From positions 1-10,334 of the forward strand of contig DAGO01000043.1 of NCBI GenBank assembly GCA_002498185.1: a stretch of 10,334 bases of DNA. Reading direction: 5' to 3'. The position numbers and the translations under genes were made by a program. This stretch comes from Euryarchaeota archaeon UBA10 (lineage in GTDB: Archaea > Thermoplasmatota > Poseidoniia > Poseidoniales > Poseidoniaceae). The notes under the pieces are model-generated. The model saw only the letters and a list, made by a program, of their open reading frames with translations, searched no databases and had not been told where the DNA came from. This document shows, piece by piece, positions 1 to 6,712 of this stretch (within the stretch, counting starts at the first letter, position 1; every line of letters starts with the position of its first letter).

Positions 1-1445
1 CGAGGGACTACAAGCCACAGAATTCCAACAACATTTGTGTAAATCAAGGCATATTCAACCAGAGGATAGTCGTCAAGGAATGGATCTGTGCATTCTGTAA
101 CGCCACGCCACCATGTATCCTGTGGGACCTCTTCTCCGAAAATGAAGGTGCTACCAAGCATTGGCGTGGCGATTGTTACGTTCTGTTCTGCACCATAAGT
201 CGAAACCAATTCCATTGGCTCATACCAATGGTGCAGAGCTAATTCGTACTTTGAAATGTGAATCGGAATAGAAACTGATGCGTTCAAATCCATTGCTGCC
301 TGAATCATCTGGTCAGGAAGCATGTGCACATGCTCCCAAGCAACGTTGTATTGGCCTGAATCAAGGAATGCCAAATCGAATGGCCCGTATATCGCTGAGA
401 TATTCTTGAATTCCTCCATGTATCCAGTATCACCACTAAAGTAGATGCTATTACCATAGAACTTGAAAATCCAAGAACCCCAAAGCGTCGCACTGTTATC
501 GGTTACTCCCCTTCCACTAAAGTGGCGTGAAGGCGCAAATGCTGCAAACAAATCCTCTGACACATTTGTCTCATCATACCAGTCAAACTCCTGGATATTA
601 TCCTCATCTATTCCCCATTCGATGAGGTGGTACTTCACCCCAAGTGGAACATAGAACTTTGAATCTGACAATTCCCTAACTGTATTCTTGTCAAGGTGGT
701 CGTAGTGGTCGTGAGAAATAAACACGTAATCGATTTCAGGTAAGTCATCCACAGTGTATTCATATTCGTAAGGAAATGGGCTAGGCCCGAGTGATAGAGG
801 GCCGGCTCCACCTGTGCTAAACACAGGGTCTGTGATTATCGAAAATTCATTTGTGTGCAATAAAACGGTTGAGTGACCGAACCAAGACACACTAAACTGG
901 CCATCTTCCAAGTCTTTCAACTTGAATTCTTGTGAAGGTAAAACCTCGTCTGGAGAGCGACAATTGTCACTAACCATGTATTGACCAAGGGTATCCCAAG
1001 TTGATGTTTCATCATTTGACAAAGTAGTGGTTTCTACATTCTCGAAAACACCGTCATTGTAGTTGGGTGAATCGTATTCTGGTGCATCACCGCCAAAATC
1101 TTCTGAGAAATTGACAGCTATTGTTGTTGCAAGAACCATTATTGCAACTAAAACTACGATAATCAATGACAACAATTTGAGTTTCCTTTTCCGACTAACC
1201 TTTTGCAAATCTTTCTCTTTCTTTGTGAACAATTTTGTCTTTGCCAACAAGTTAACCGCTAGCCAAAATATTGCAATTATTACCAGAATCACATTGACTG
1301 AGCGAAGGTTTCTACCTTCTGCCCATAGAATAATTGAGCCCAAGAATAGGATGTAGCCTAACCTATCATTGCCTGGCTGGAATAGTCTCGATGCGAATGA
1401 TGGCTCTAGGACTGAGACACCCTCAACACTAGTTTCACTATCCAT
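1..1445 (-). CDS. Membrane-anchored MBL-fold metallohydrolase, NAPE-PLD/UlaG-like (3' end outside window)
   Basis: The frame is open from ATG at 1445 to base 1, giving 481 codons without a stop, so the C-terminus lies outside the window. Three hydrophobic segments come first (about residues 30-43, 50-68 and 90-111). The Lys/Arg-rich loop between the second and third (69-90) is probably cytoplasmic, which places the rest outside the cell. After an acidic linker comes a metallo-beta-lactamase fold of the COG2220 / NAPE-PLD-like class: FGHST (189-193), DPVFS (206-210), the metal motif HDHYDH (245-250), SRHFS (H308), GDTGY (D339), H374 and IPIH (H396). All expected di-metal ligands are present. 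Five N-x-S/T sequons (N112, N294, N348, N388, N422) suit an extracytoplasmic domain. The last residues are hydrophobic and may begin a fourth membrane segment. Substrate is unknown; relatives cleave phosphodiesters of N-acyl phospholipids or act on lactones. The gene starts 18 bases after sdhB, with GGTGAT just before the ATG. Confidence 0.85.
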   Translation of the reverse strand, partial: MDSETSVEGVSVLEPSFASRLFQPGNDRLGYILFLGSIILWAEGRNLRSVNVILVIIAIFWLAVNLLAKTKLFTKKEKDLQKVSRKRKLKLLSLIIVVLVAIMVLATTIAVNFSEDFGGDAPEYDSPNYNDGVFENVETTTLSNDETSTWDTLGQYMVSDNCRSPDEVLPSQEFKLKDLEDGQFSVSWFGHSTVLLHTNEFSIITDPVFSTGGAGPLSLGPSPFPYEYEYTVDDLPEIDYVFISHDHYDHLDKNTVRELSDSKFYVPLGVKYHLIEWGIDEDNIQEFDWYDETNVSEDLFAAFAPSRHFSGRGVTDNSATLWGSWIFKFYGNSIYFSGDTGYMEEFKNISAIYGPFDLAFLDSGQYNVAWEHVHMLPDQMIQAAMDLNASVSIPIHISKYELALHHWYEPMELVSTYGAEQNVTIATPMLGSTFIFGEEVPQDTWWRGVTECTDPFLDDYPLVEYALIYTNVVGILWLVVP

Positions 1446-1463
1446 GAAATCACCAAATGATTT

Positions 1464-2231
1464 TCACATTCGGACTTTATTTCCAGTGATAACTCTCCAG
1501 ATGCGCTGTAGCGGGTCATAGTACCTGTCTACAACTCTCTCCTTGAGTTGGATAATTGCATCATCTGTAATTTGGATTCCCGCAGGACAAACTTCGGTAC
1601 AGCACCTTGTAATGTTACAATATTCTATACCGAACTCCTTCTTGATTTCCGGAACTCGGTCTTCTAAATCAAGCGGGTGCATCTCGTATTGAGCCATTCT
1701 GACTAGATTACGTGGTCCTGCGAATTCATCGAATAGTTGGTGATCTCTTAGAACGTGACAGGAATTTACACAAAGGAAACACTCTATGCATTCTCTAAAC
1801 TGCTGAACACGGTGTGCCTCATGTTGATTAAACTCCCAATTTGGCTCTTCAGGGCCTTTGATTGGCTTGATTTTCTGAGCGACATCGTAGTTCCAAGAAA
1901 CATCAGTGACCAGGTCTTTGATATGAGGGAAAGTCTTCATTGGACGCACTTCAATCGACTGTCCTACAGGGGTTTCTGCCACGACATCTGACATTCTGGT
2001 CATACACATCAAACGTGGACGTCCATTGATTTCTGCGCTGCAGGAACCACACTTTCCAGCCTTACAATTCCATCTAACCGCAAGGTCTGGCTCTTGTTCA
2101 TACTGAATTCTATGCATGCAGTCTAAGACAACCATTCCCTCATCTAATTCGAGTTCATAGTCTTCCATTTCTGCTTCATCGCCTTCACCACGAAGGACCT
2201 TGAATTTCTGATTTTTACCTTTCAGTGACAT
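1464..2231 (-). CDS. sdhB: Succinate dehydrogenase iron-sulfur subunit SdhB (type F / Sdh1-like)
   Basis: A 255-residue electron-transfer subunit that carries electrons from SdhA's flavin to the membrane subunit. An N-terminal ferredoxin-like domain holds the [2Fe-2S] ligands C56, C61, C64 and C76 (CKAGKCGSC, then LMC). A C-terminal domain has CIECFLCVNSC (C148, C151, C154, C158) and CNITRCCTEVCPAG (C205, C210, C211, C215). This fits a [4Fe-4S] centre (C148, C151, C154, C215) and a [3Fe-4S] centre (C158, C205, C211). The segments CHVLRDH, EMHPLD and LKERVVDRYYDP resemble the mycobacterial Sdh1 iron-sulfur subunit rather than the E. coli type. I chose ATG at 2231 over the upstream in-frame TTG at 2234 because GGAGGTGA lies six bases before the ATG. 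The start shares its A with the sdhA stop (TGATG), which points to coupled translation. Confidence 0.96.
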   Translation of the reverse strand: MSLKGKNQKFKVLRGEGDEAEMEDYELELDEGMVVLDCMHRIQYEQEPDLAVRWNCKAGKCGSCSAEINGRPRLMCMTRMSDVVAETPVGQSIEVRPMKTFPHIKDLVTDVSWNYDVAQKIKPIKGPEEPNWEFNQHEAHRVQQFRECIECFLCVNSCHVLRDHQLFDEFAGPRNLVRMAQYEMHPLDLEDRVPEIKKEFGIEYCNITRCCTEVCPAGIQITDDAIIQLKERVVDRYYDPLQRIWRVITGNKVRM

Positions 2232-4084
2232 CAATTGTCACCTCCTTGTTCTGCTGCTCTTTCAGCAATCATGTCCTTAACTTCTTGAAGAGCTTCTTTG
2301 AGGTCGTCTCTAATCTCTTCAACCGGTTCTTGGCGGATCTTGATTTCACCATTCTCCATCCAACAGATGTTGAGATTCTTACCCCAGAACTCATCTTCGT
2401 GCCCAGGGAAATCATCGCGTGTGTGTCCTCCACGGCTTTCTTCTCTAGCAAGTGCAGCCATTGTTGCAACTTTTGAGATATCAACCATGTTCTTCAAATC
2501 GAGTGCTTGGTGCCAGCCTGAGTTGTATTTCCTACTAGTTCCAGGGAAGCATGTTTGCCCTCTCTTTGAGAAGTCCTCCAAATCCTCCAAAGCGGATTCT
2601 AATTCTTCCTTGACACGGATGATTCCAACCTTTTCTTGCATCATATCTCGCATAGCGTCATAGATTAGACCAGGGTTCTCACCTTCGCCTCTTTCTAGAG
2701 GAGCAACCATTTCCTTGATTGCAGATTGTACTTGGGATTCATCGATGCTTGGCTGTGCTAAGTCAGCAGCTTGCTTTGCTGCGTGCTCACCAGCTCTCTT
2801 ACCGAATACGATTAGGTCTGACAGTGAGTTGCCCCCAAGGCGGTTTGCACCGTGCAGGCCGCTAGCGACTTCACCACAAGCATACAGTCCAGAAACTGTA
2901 GTCTCTTGGGTTTCAGCATTAACAACAACTCCGCCCATTACGTAGTGAGCGGTTGGACCGACTTCCATTGGCTCCTTGGCGATATCAACGCCGGCTAATT
3001 CCTTGAATTGATGGTGCATGGAAGGTAACTTTGCCAAGATTGCCTCTTCTCCACGATGTGAAATATCCAAGAATGCTCCACCGTGAGGGCTTCCCCTACC
3101 TGCTTTGACTTCGCTATTTATCGCCTTAGCGACTACGTCACGAGTCAACAACTCTGGAGGACGGCGAACTGTTGCTAGTTTACCCGATACTACTTCCTCG
3201 ACCCATTGGTCTGACTCTTCGATGGTCTCAGCGTGGTCTCTAGCGAAAGCTTCTGGAACATAATTGAACATGAAGCGTTCATTGTCTTTGTTTAGGAGTC
3301 TACCACCTTCTCCACGAACACCTTCTGTAACAAGGATTCCTCTAACTGAAGGCGGCCATACCATTCCAGTAGGGTGGAATTGAACGAACTCCATGTCACG
3401 AAGTTCTGCACCAGCCCACAATGCGAGTGCATGTCCATCTCCAGTGTATTCCCATGAACCAGAACATACGGACCAGCACCTGGTGATTCCACCGGTTGCT
3501 AGAACCACGGATTTAGCAGAGAATGCGTGGAAGTCCCCGTCTACTCTAGTGTAGGCAACACATCCTGTCACTCTGTTGCCTTCTTTCAAAAGGTGGCGAA
3601 CAGTATATTCTGTGAATATGTCGATTCCTTCATGGATTCCTCTTTCCTGTAGAGTTCTGATAATCTCTAGTCCTGTTGCGTCTCCAACGTGCGCAAGTCT
3701 TGGGAAAGTGTGACCACCGAAGTTTCTCTGGTTGATTACATTCTTTGGAGTTCTGTCAAAGACTGCTCCCCATTGCTCAAGTTCTCGAACTCTGTCTGGT
3801 GCTTCCTTAGCGTGGAACTCAGCCATGCGCCAGTTTGCAAGCCACTTGCTTCCCTTCATTGTGTCATGGAAGTGCACCTTCCAGCCGTCACGAGGGTCAG
3901 CGTTCTGAAGAGCTGCAGCACAGCCACCTTCTGCCATTACAGTGTGCGCTTTGCCGAGCAGAGACTTCGTTATGATTGCAGTCTTTGCACCGCTTCTTGC
4001 AGATTCGATTGCTGCACGAAGGCCCGCTCCTCCGGCTCCGATGACAATCACATCATATTCGTGAGATGTGAACTCTTCCGACAT
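2231..4084 (-). CDS. sdhA: Succinate dehydrogenase flavoprotein subunit SdhA (type F / Sdh1-like)
   Basis: A 617-residue flavoprotein that oxidises succinate to fumarate on the cytoplasmic face of complex II. A Rossmann FAD site GAGGAG (16-21) leads to GKAHTVMAEGG, in which H47 is the expected covalent FAD attachment residue. Substrate-site motifs follow: QFHPTG (H237), TEGVRGEGG (R257), the LLTRD arginine (R315), HYVMGG (H380) and ANRLGGNSL (R415). Segments such as SWEYTGDGHALA, VRGILVTEGVRG, INSEVKAGRGSPHGG and SMHHQFKELAGVDI match the actinobacterial Sdh1 flavoprotein as I know it. ATG at 4084 is preferred to the in-frame GTG at 4093 because GGAGGTG stands six bases before the ATG; it lies one base after the sdhC stop. 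Residues 200-210 contain C203 and C207 where relatives usually have non-cysteine residues. Length is normal and the frame is intact. Confidence 0.97.
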   Translation of the reverse strand: MSEEFTSHEYDVIVIGAGGAGLRAAIESARSGAKTAIITKSLLGKAHTVMAEGGCAAALQNADPRDGWKVHFHDTMKGSKWLANWRMAEFHAKEAPDRVRELEQWGAVFDRTPKNVINQRNFGGHTFPRLAHVGDATGLEIIRTLQERGIHEGIDIFTEYTVRHLLKEGNRVTGCVAYTRVDGDFHAFSAKSVVLATGGITRCWSVCSGSWEYTGDGHALALWAGAELRDMEFVQFHPTGMVWPPSVRGILVTEGVRGEGGRLLNKDNERFMFNYVPEAFARDHAETIEESDQWVEEVVSGKLATVRRPPELLTRDVVAKAINSEVKAGRGSPHGGAFLDISHRGEEAILAKLPSMHHQFKELAGVDIAKEPMEVGPTAHYVMGGVVVNAETQETTVSGLYACGEVASGLHGANRLGGNSLSDLIVFGKRAGEHAAKQAADLAQPSIDESQVQSAIKEMVAPLERGEGENPGLIYDAMRDMMQEKVGIIRVKEELESALEDLEDFSKRGQTCFPGTSRKYNSGWHQALDLKNMVDISKVATMAALAREESRGGHTRDDFPGHEDEFWGKNLNICWMENGEIKIRQEPVEEIRDDLKEALQEVKDMIAERAAEQGGDN

Positions 4085-4085
4085 A

Positions 4086-4898
4086 TCATGCACCTCCGAT
4101 CAATACAAGACTGAAATCAGTAATCATGCCCTTTGAACAAGCGATTGTCCAAGCATCTCCAACGAATACAAGGACCAATGAAATCCAAAACCAGAATCCG
4201 TGGTCTCTGTTGATTATGCTAATCTTCGAGAATAATGCACCTCTAACCTTGGAAATGCCGCTAGCCCAGCGGTCTAACATTCCACCAGCAAGGTGTCGCA
4301 GAGCGTGGCACGAAGTAACGTAAAAGGTCAAACAAACCGCTTCAAGAGTTAGGATAATAGTACCACCAGAGAGGCCGTACCCGTCGTTTGAGAACGTCAT
4401 TGTGTGAGTTATATCCCACCACTTGATTAGTAGAATTGGAATTACCATGTACAGGAAATATCGGTGCAGGTTGTTCACGATGAACAACCTCTTCTCGCCC
4501 TTGTAGCCGATTTTCTTGTTGATTTCAGGCTCATCGACCCAGCAAGCAACAGGGCTTGCAAAGAATGTGCGATAGTAAACACGGCGCATGTAGTAACATG
4601 TTCCTCTGAAAGAGAAAGGGATCCACAGAATTAGAACCGCTGCGTTAACCCATGAAGGATGGTCCCAGCCTGAGAACATGTCCCACTCGAGGACATTCGG
4701 AGAAAACATCGGTGAAATGACGTGCGCGCCATTGACATTGTAATCGATATGATCAGAGAAAAATACGACTCTCCACAGTGTCCACAAAACAGCCAACGTA
4801 AGACCTATTCCCATTACAGCAGGCTGTGCCCACCACTTGTCAATTCTGTCAGTTCTGCCCATGCCATTTAGCATCGGTAACTTGAGGCCGTCTCCCAT
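4086..4898 (-). CDS. sdhC: Succinate dehydrogenase membrane anchor SdhC (type F / Sdh1-like, five membrane segments)
   Basis: A 270-residue integral membrane subunit that anchors SdhAB and passes electrons to quinone. Five hydrophobic segments are visible at about residues 26-48, 82-100, 146-164, 180-204 and 234-256. It resembles the single large anchor of mycobacterial Sdh1 rather than the small SdhC/SdhD pair: RGTCYYMRRVYYRTFFASP (98-116), NNLHRYFLY (142-150), TSCHALRHLAGG (195-206) and a C-terminal GMITD. The conserved C101, H145, C197, H198 and H202 are candidate ligands for a membrane cluster. In M. smegmatis Sdh1 that cluster is a Rieske-type [2Fe-2S]; assigning it here is inference. 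The start is uncertain: ATG at 4898 is used, but in-frame GTG (4907) and TTG (4910) lie about 26-28 bases from a TATA-like box, so a leaderless transcript is possible. No good ribosome site precedes any of them. It heads sdhC-sdhA-sdhB. Confidence 0.93.
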   Translation of the reverse strand: MGDGLKLPMLNGMGRTDRIDKWWAQPAVMGIGLTLAVLWTLWRVVFFSDHIDYNVNGAHVISPMFSPNVLEWDMFSGWDHPSWVNAAVLILWIPFSFRGTCYYMRRVYYRTFFASPVACWVDEPEINKKIGYKGEKRLFIVNNLHRYFLYMVIPILLIKWWDITHTMTFSNDGYGLSGGTIILTLEAVCLTFYVTSCHALRHLAGGMLDRWASGISKVRGALFSKISIINRDHGFWFWISLVLVFVGDAWTIACSKGMITDFSLVLIGGA

Positions 4899-4913
4899 TA
4901 GGTACACCAACCG

Positions 4914-4931
4914 CGCCCCCTGTAGGGGGCG
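4914..4931. repeat. GC-rich perfect inverted repeat before sdhC
   Basis: The sequence CGCCCCC-TGTA-GGGGGCG is a perfect 7-bp stem with a 4-base loop. It stands out against moderate-GC surroundings. It lies between the ALDH stop and the sdhC start, just downstream of the TATA-like box on the minus strand and overlapping or abutting the expected transcript start. It could be an operator, a transcript hairpin ending the ALDH mRNA, or a 5' hairpin of the sdh mRNA. No T-tract follows on either strand, so a simple intrinsic terminator is unlikely. Confidence 0.7.
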
Positions 4932-4939
4932 GATATTTT
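4932..4939 (-). promoter_or_regulatory. TATA-like box for the sdhCAB operon
   Basis: On the minus strand this reads AAAATATC, an AT-rich island inside a GC-rich intergenic stretch. Its centre is about 26 bases before 4910, which is also the first possible sdhC start codon. Archaeal TATA boxes sit about 25-30 bases before the transcript start, so transcription would begin at about 4907-4912 with little or no leader. Inferred from position and composition only. Confidence 0.4.
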
Positions 4940-4980
4940 GTGCGAGTCACGATGGGGTCTTTGACCTGTTCGGCTCGTGT

Positions 4981-6609
4981 TCATGCCAGTGAAGAGTAGT
5001 CAACTTCTGCTTCGACCATCTCAATCTCATCGACGTCCATCTGTGCTAGCTGCAGTTTTCCGGACAATTCGTCGTTGACTGCGTGCCAGTAAGAGTATGC
5101 TTCGATAACCCAAATTCCAGATTCTCTGGTTCCGTTTCCGCTACCCTTGACACCACCAAATGGCAAGTGTGCTTCAGCACCGGTAGTCGAGTTGTTGATA
5201 CCTGTCATTCCTGCCTTGATTCCGGTCTTGAAACGATATGCTTCAAGGCGATCGTTGGTGTATATTGCGCTAGATAGACCGTATGGGCTTGCGTTCGCAA
5301 GGTGTAGGGCATGTTCGAAATCGTCTGCTTTGACAACAGTAACAGCAGGACCGAACACTTCCTCGTGGAAACAATTCATGTCTTCAGTAACATCTGCATA
5401 AACGTGAGGCCACATGAATACTCCACTTTCTGGACTTCCCTGGAAGTTCTCAGGAGTGTTGCCTGTAGAGATACGTCCTTGGCCCCAAAGCTTGGTTGCT
5501 CCATCTGCTTCAACCATGTCGATTCCTTTCAAGAAATCTACAGCATACTTCTCAGATAGCATAGATCCGTAAAGTACGTCTGCATGCTTTAGGGAGTCAC
5601 CGATTCTAGTGCTCTTGACTTTAGCCATGAACTTCTCCATGAATTCATCGTAAATGTCCTTGTGAAGAATTAGATTTCCAAGGCTAGTACACCTCTGTCC
5701 AGCGGTACCAAACCCTCCCCAATAGGCTCCTGCAACAGCATTGTCTATGTCTGCTGAAGGCATAACTACCAGCGGATTCTTACCTCCCAATTCTAGGCTG
5801 CAAGATACCAAGTTTCTTCCACAAACTTCTCCGATTGCCTTACCGACTTCAGTACTTCCAGTGAATGAAATCTTGTTGATTAGTCCCTCGTCGACAGCGT
5901 CTACGATGTACTGTCCAGCTCCACTACCTTTGCCGTGAACCAAATTGATGACTCCATCTGGCAATCCTGCTTGATGCATTACACGTGCTAGTGCGAATGA
6001 TAGCAAAGGAGAATCTTGGGGCGATTTCCAAACACAGGTGTTACCACAAATGATTGCAGGAATCATCTTCCAAAATGGTACTGCAGAAGGGAAGTTGCAT
6101 GCATTGATAATTCCACAAACACCTAGAGGGCGGCGATATGTGAACAATTCTTTATCTGGCAATTCGGAATTGACCGTTTGGCCGTATAGTCGGCGGCCTT
6201 CTGATTGGAAGAATAAACAGGTATCAATCGCTTCTTGGATTTCTCCACCACACTCTTTCAGTGTCTTACCAATTTCGCGGGCCTGTAATCTAACAAGGTC
6301 TTCCTTGTACTCCATCAATAAGCGACCCATGTTTCCAATAATTTGTCCACGAGTTGGCGCAGGTGTTGCTGCCCAGTCAGTCAAAGCGGAACGAGCTGCT
6401 GCGATTGCAGCATGCACATCATCTCTAGTGGAAAGAGGGAACTCTCCCAACTCGTCAGCAAGAACGGCTGGATTCTTGCTAATGAAGGTTGAACCGTCTG
6501 AAGAAGAGGTTAGTTGTCCGTTAATTATGTTGTAACCCTTAACCTTTGGAAGGTTGTCTGGGTTGTTACTGTCCATGAACTCAAGTCCGGCTTCTAGGAT
6601 GTGCGTCAT
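4981..6609 (-). CDS. NAD(P)+-dependent aldehyde dehydrogenase, ALDH7-like
   Basis: A complete 542-residue ALDH superfamily enzyme that oxidises an aldehyde to a carboxylic acid in the cytoplasm. Visible landmarks are NACNFPSAVPFWK with the oxyanion Asn (N172), VWKSP (K195, cofactor), FTGST (249-253), LELGGKN with the general base E273, GTAGQRCTS with the nucleophile C307, EEVFGP (416-421) and PFGGVKGSGNGTRESG (483-498). Segments PAPTRGQI, GEIQEAIDTC, AIICGNTCVWK, GTAGQRCT and LQLAQ resemble ALDH7 (alpha-aminoadipic semialdehyde / piperideine-6-carboxylate dehydrogenase, a lysine-degradation step). The true substrate cannot be read from sequence. An acidic tail (about 525-538) extends beyond the core. 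ATG at 6609 is chosen; ATG at 6576 (residue 12) is an alternative. The stop is about 80 bases before sdhC on the same strand, so the two may be transcribed together or separately. Confidence 0.9.
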   Translation of the reverse strand: MTHILEAGLEFMDSNNPDNLPKVKGYNIINGQLTSSSDGSTFISKNPAVLADELGEFPLSTRDDVHAAIAAARSALTDWAATPAPTRGQIIGNMGRLLMEYKEDLVRLQAREIGKTLKECGGEIQEAIDTCLFFQSEGRRLYGQTVNSELPDKELFTYRRPLGVCGIINACNFPSAVPFWKMIPAIICGNTCVWKSPQDSPLLSFALARVMHQAGLPDGVINLVHGKGSGAGQYIVDAVDEGLINKISFTGSTEVGKAIGEVCGRNLVSCSLELGGKNPLVVMPSADIDNAVAGAYWGGFGTAGQRCTSLGNLILHKDIYDEFMEKFMAKVKSTRIGDSLKHADVLYGSMLSEKYAVDFLKGIDMVEADGATKLWGQGRISTGNTPENFQGSPESGVFMWPHVYADVTEDMNCFHEEVFGPAVTVVKADDFEHALHLANASPYGLSSAIYTNDRLEAYRFKTGIKAGMTGINNSTTGAEAHLPFGGVKGSGNGTRESGIWVIEAYSYWHAVNDELSGKLQLAQMDVDEIEMVEAEVDYSSLA

Positions 6610-6622
6610 GGCGATGCGTCAT
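6581..6622 (-). other. Possible 13-codon upstream ORF overlapping the ALDH start
   Basis: An ATG at 6622, 13 bases before the ALDH ATG and in another frame, opens 13 codons ending with TGA inside the ALDH gene. Both ATGs sit in copies of CATGACGCA, so each reading would begin Met-Thr-His. No clear ribosome site precedes either copy. It may be only a small duplication around the start codon. Listed because it bears on where ALDH translation begins. Confidence 0.25.
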
Positions 6623-6651
6623 GGAATTAGAACATAAGTCTTGCATTGAGG

Positions 6652-6670
6652 TTAAATCCATGGATTAAAG
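6652..6670. promoter_or_regulatory. Divergent promoter with central palindrome between ALDH and cdc48
   Basis: The 12-base perfect palindrome AATCCATGGATT (6655-6666) lies inside a longer imperfect symmetry whose arms resemble TATA boxes in opposite directions: GATTAAAG toward cdc48 (6663-6670) and ATTTAACC toward ALDH (6650-6657). The plus box is centred about 26 bases before about 6693, leaving a 20-base cdc48 leader. The minus box would start the ALDH transcript near 6627. Shared boxes could make the two promoters compete or be co-regulated. Position-based inference. Confidence 0.4.
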
Positions 6671-6698
6671 TGATACCGTCTGCGAAGATAGAACACTC

Positions 6699-6705
6699 GG
6701 AGGGG
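6699..6705 (+). promoter_or_regulatory. Ribosome binding site of cdc48
   Basis: GGAGGGG lies seven bases before the ATG at 6713 (nine from its GGAGG core), which supports this start over later in-frame Met codons. Confidence 0.6.
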
Positions 6706-6712
6706 TTTACCC

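Noticed and set aside
1063..1356. 97-codon plus-strand frame with hydrophobic runs
   Set aside because: It is the complement of the membrane segments and basic loop of the minus-strand hydrolase; the hydrophobicity is a by-product.
3689..4114. 141-codon plus-strand open frame opposite sdhA
   Set aside because: Antisense to the highly conserved FAD-binding part of sdhA; the translation is Cys/Ser-rich and resembles no family.
4914..4931. GC hairpin as an intrinsic terminator of the ALDH gene
   Set aside because: No T-run follows on either strand, and its place beside the TATA-like box fits a regulatory or 5' leader role at least as well.
6038..6535. 165-codon plus-strand open frame opposite the aldehyde dehydrogenase
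   Set aside because: Lies wholly within a well-supported gene on the other strand, with no ribosome site and no recognisable domain.
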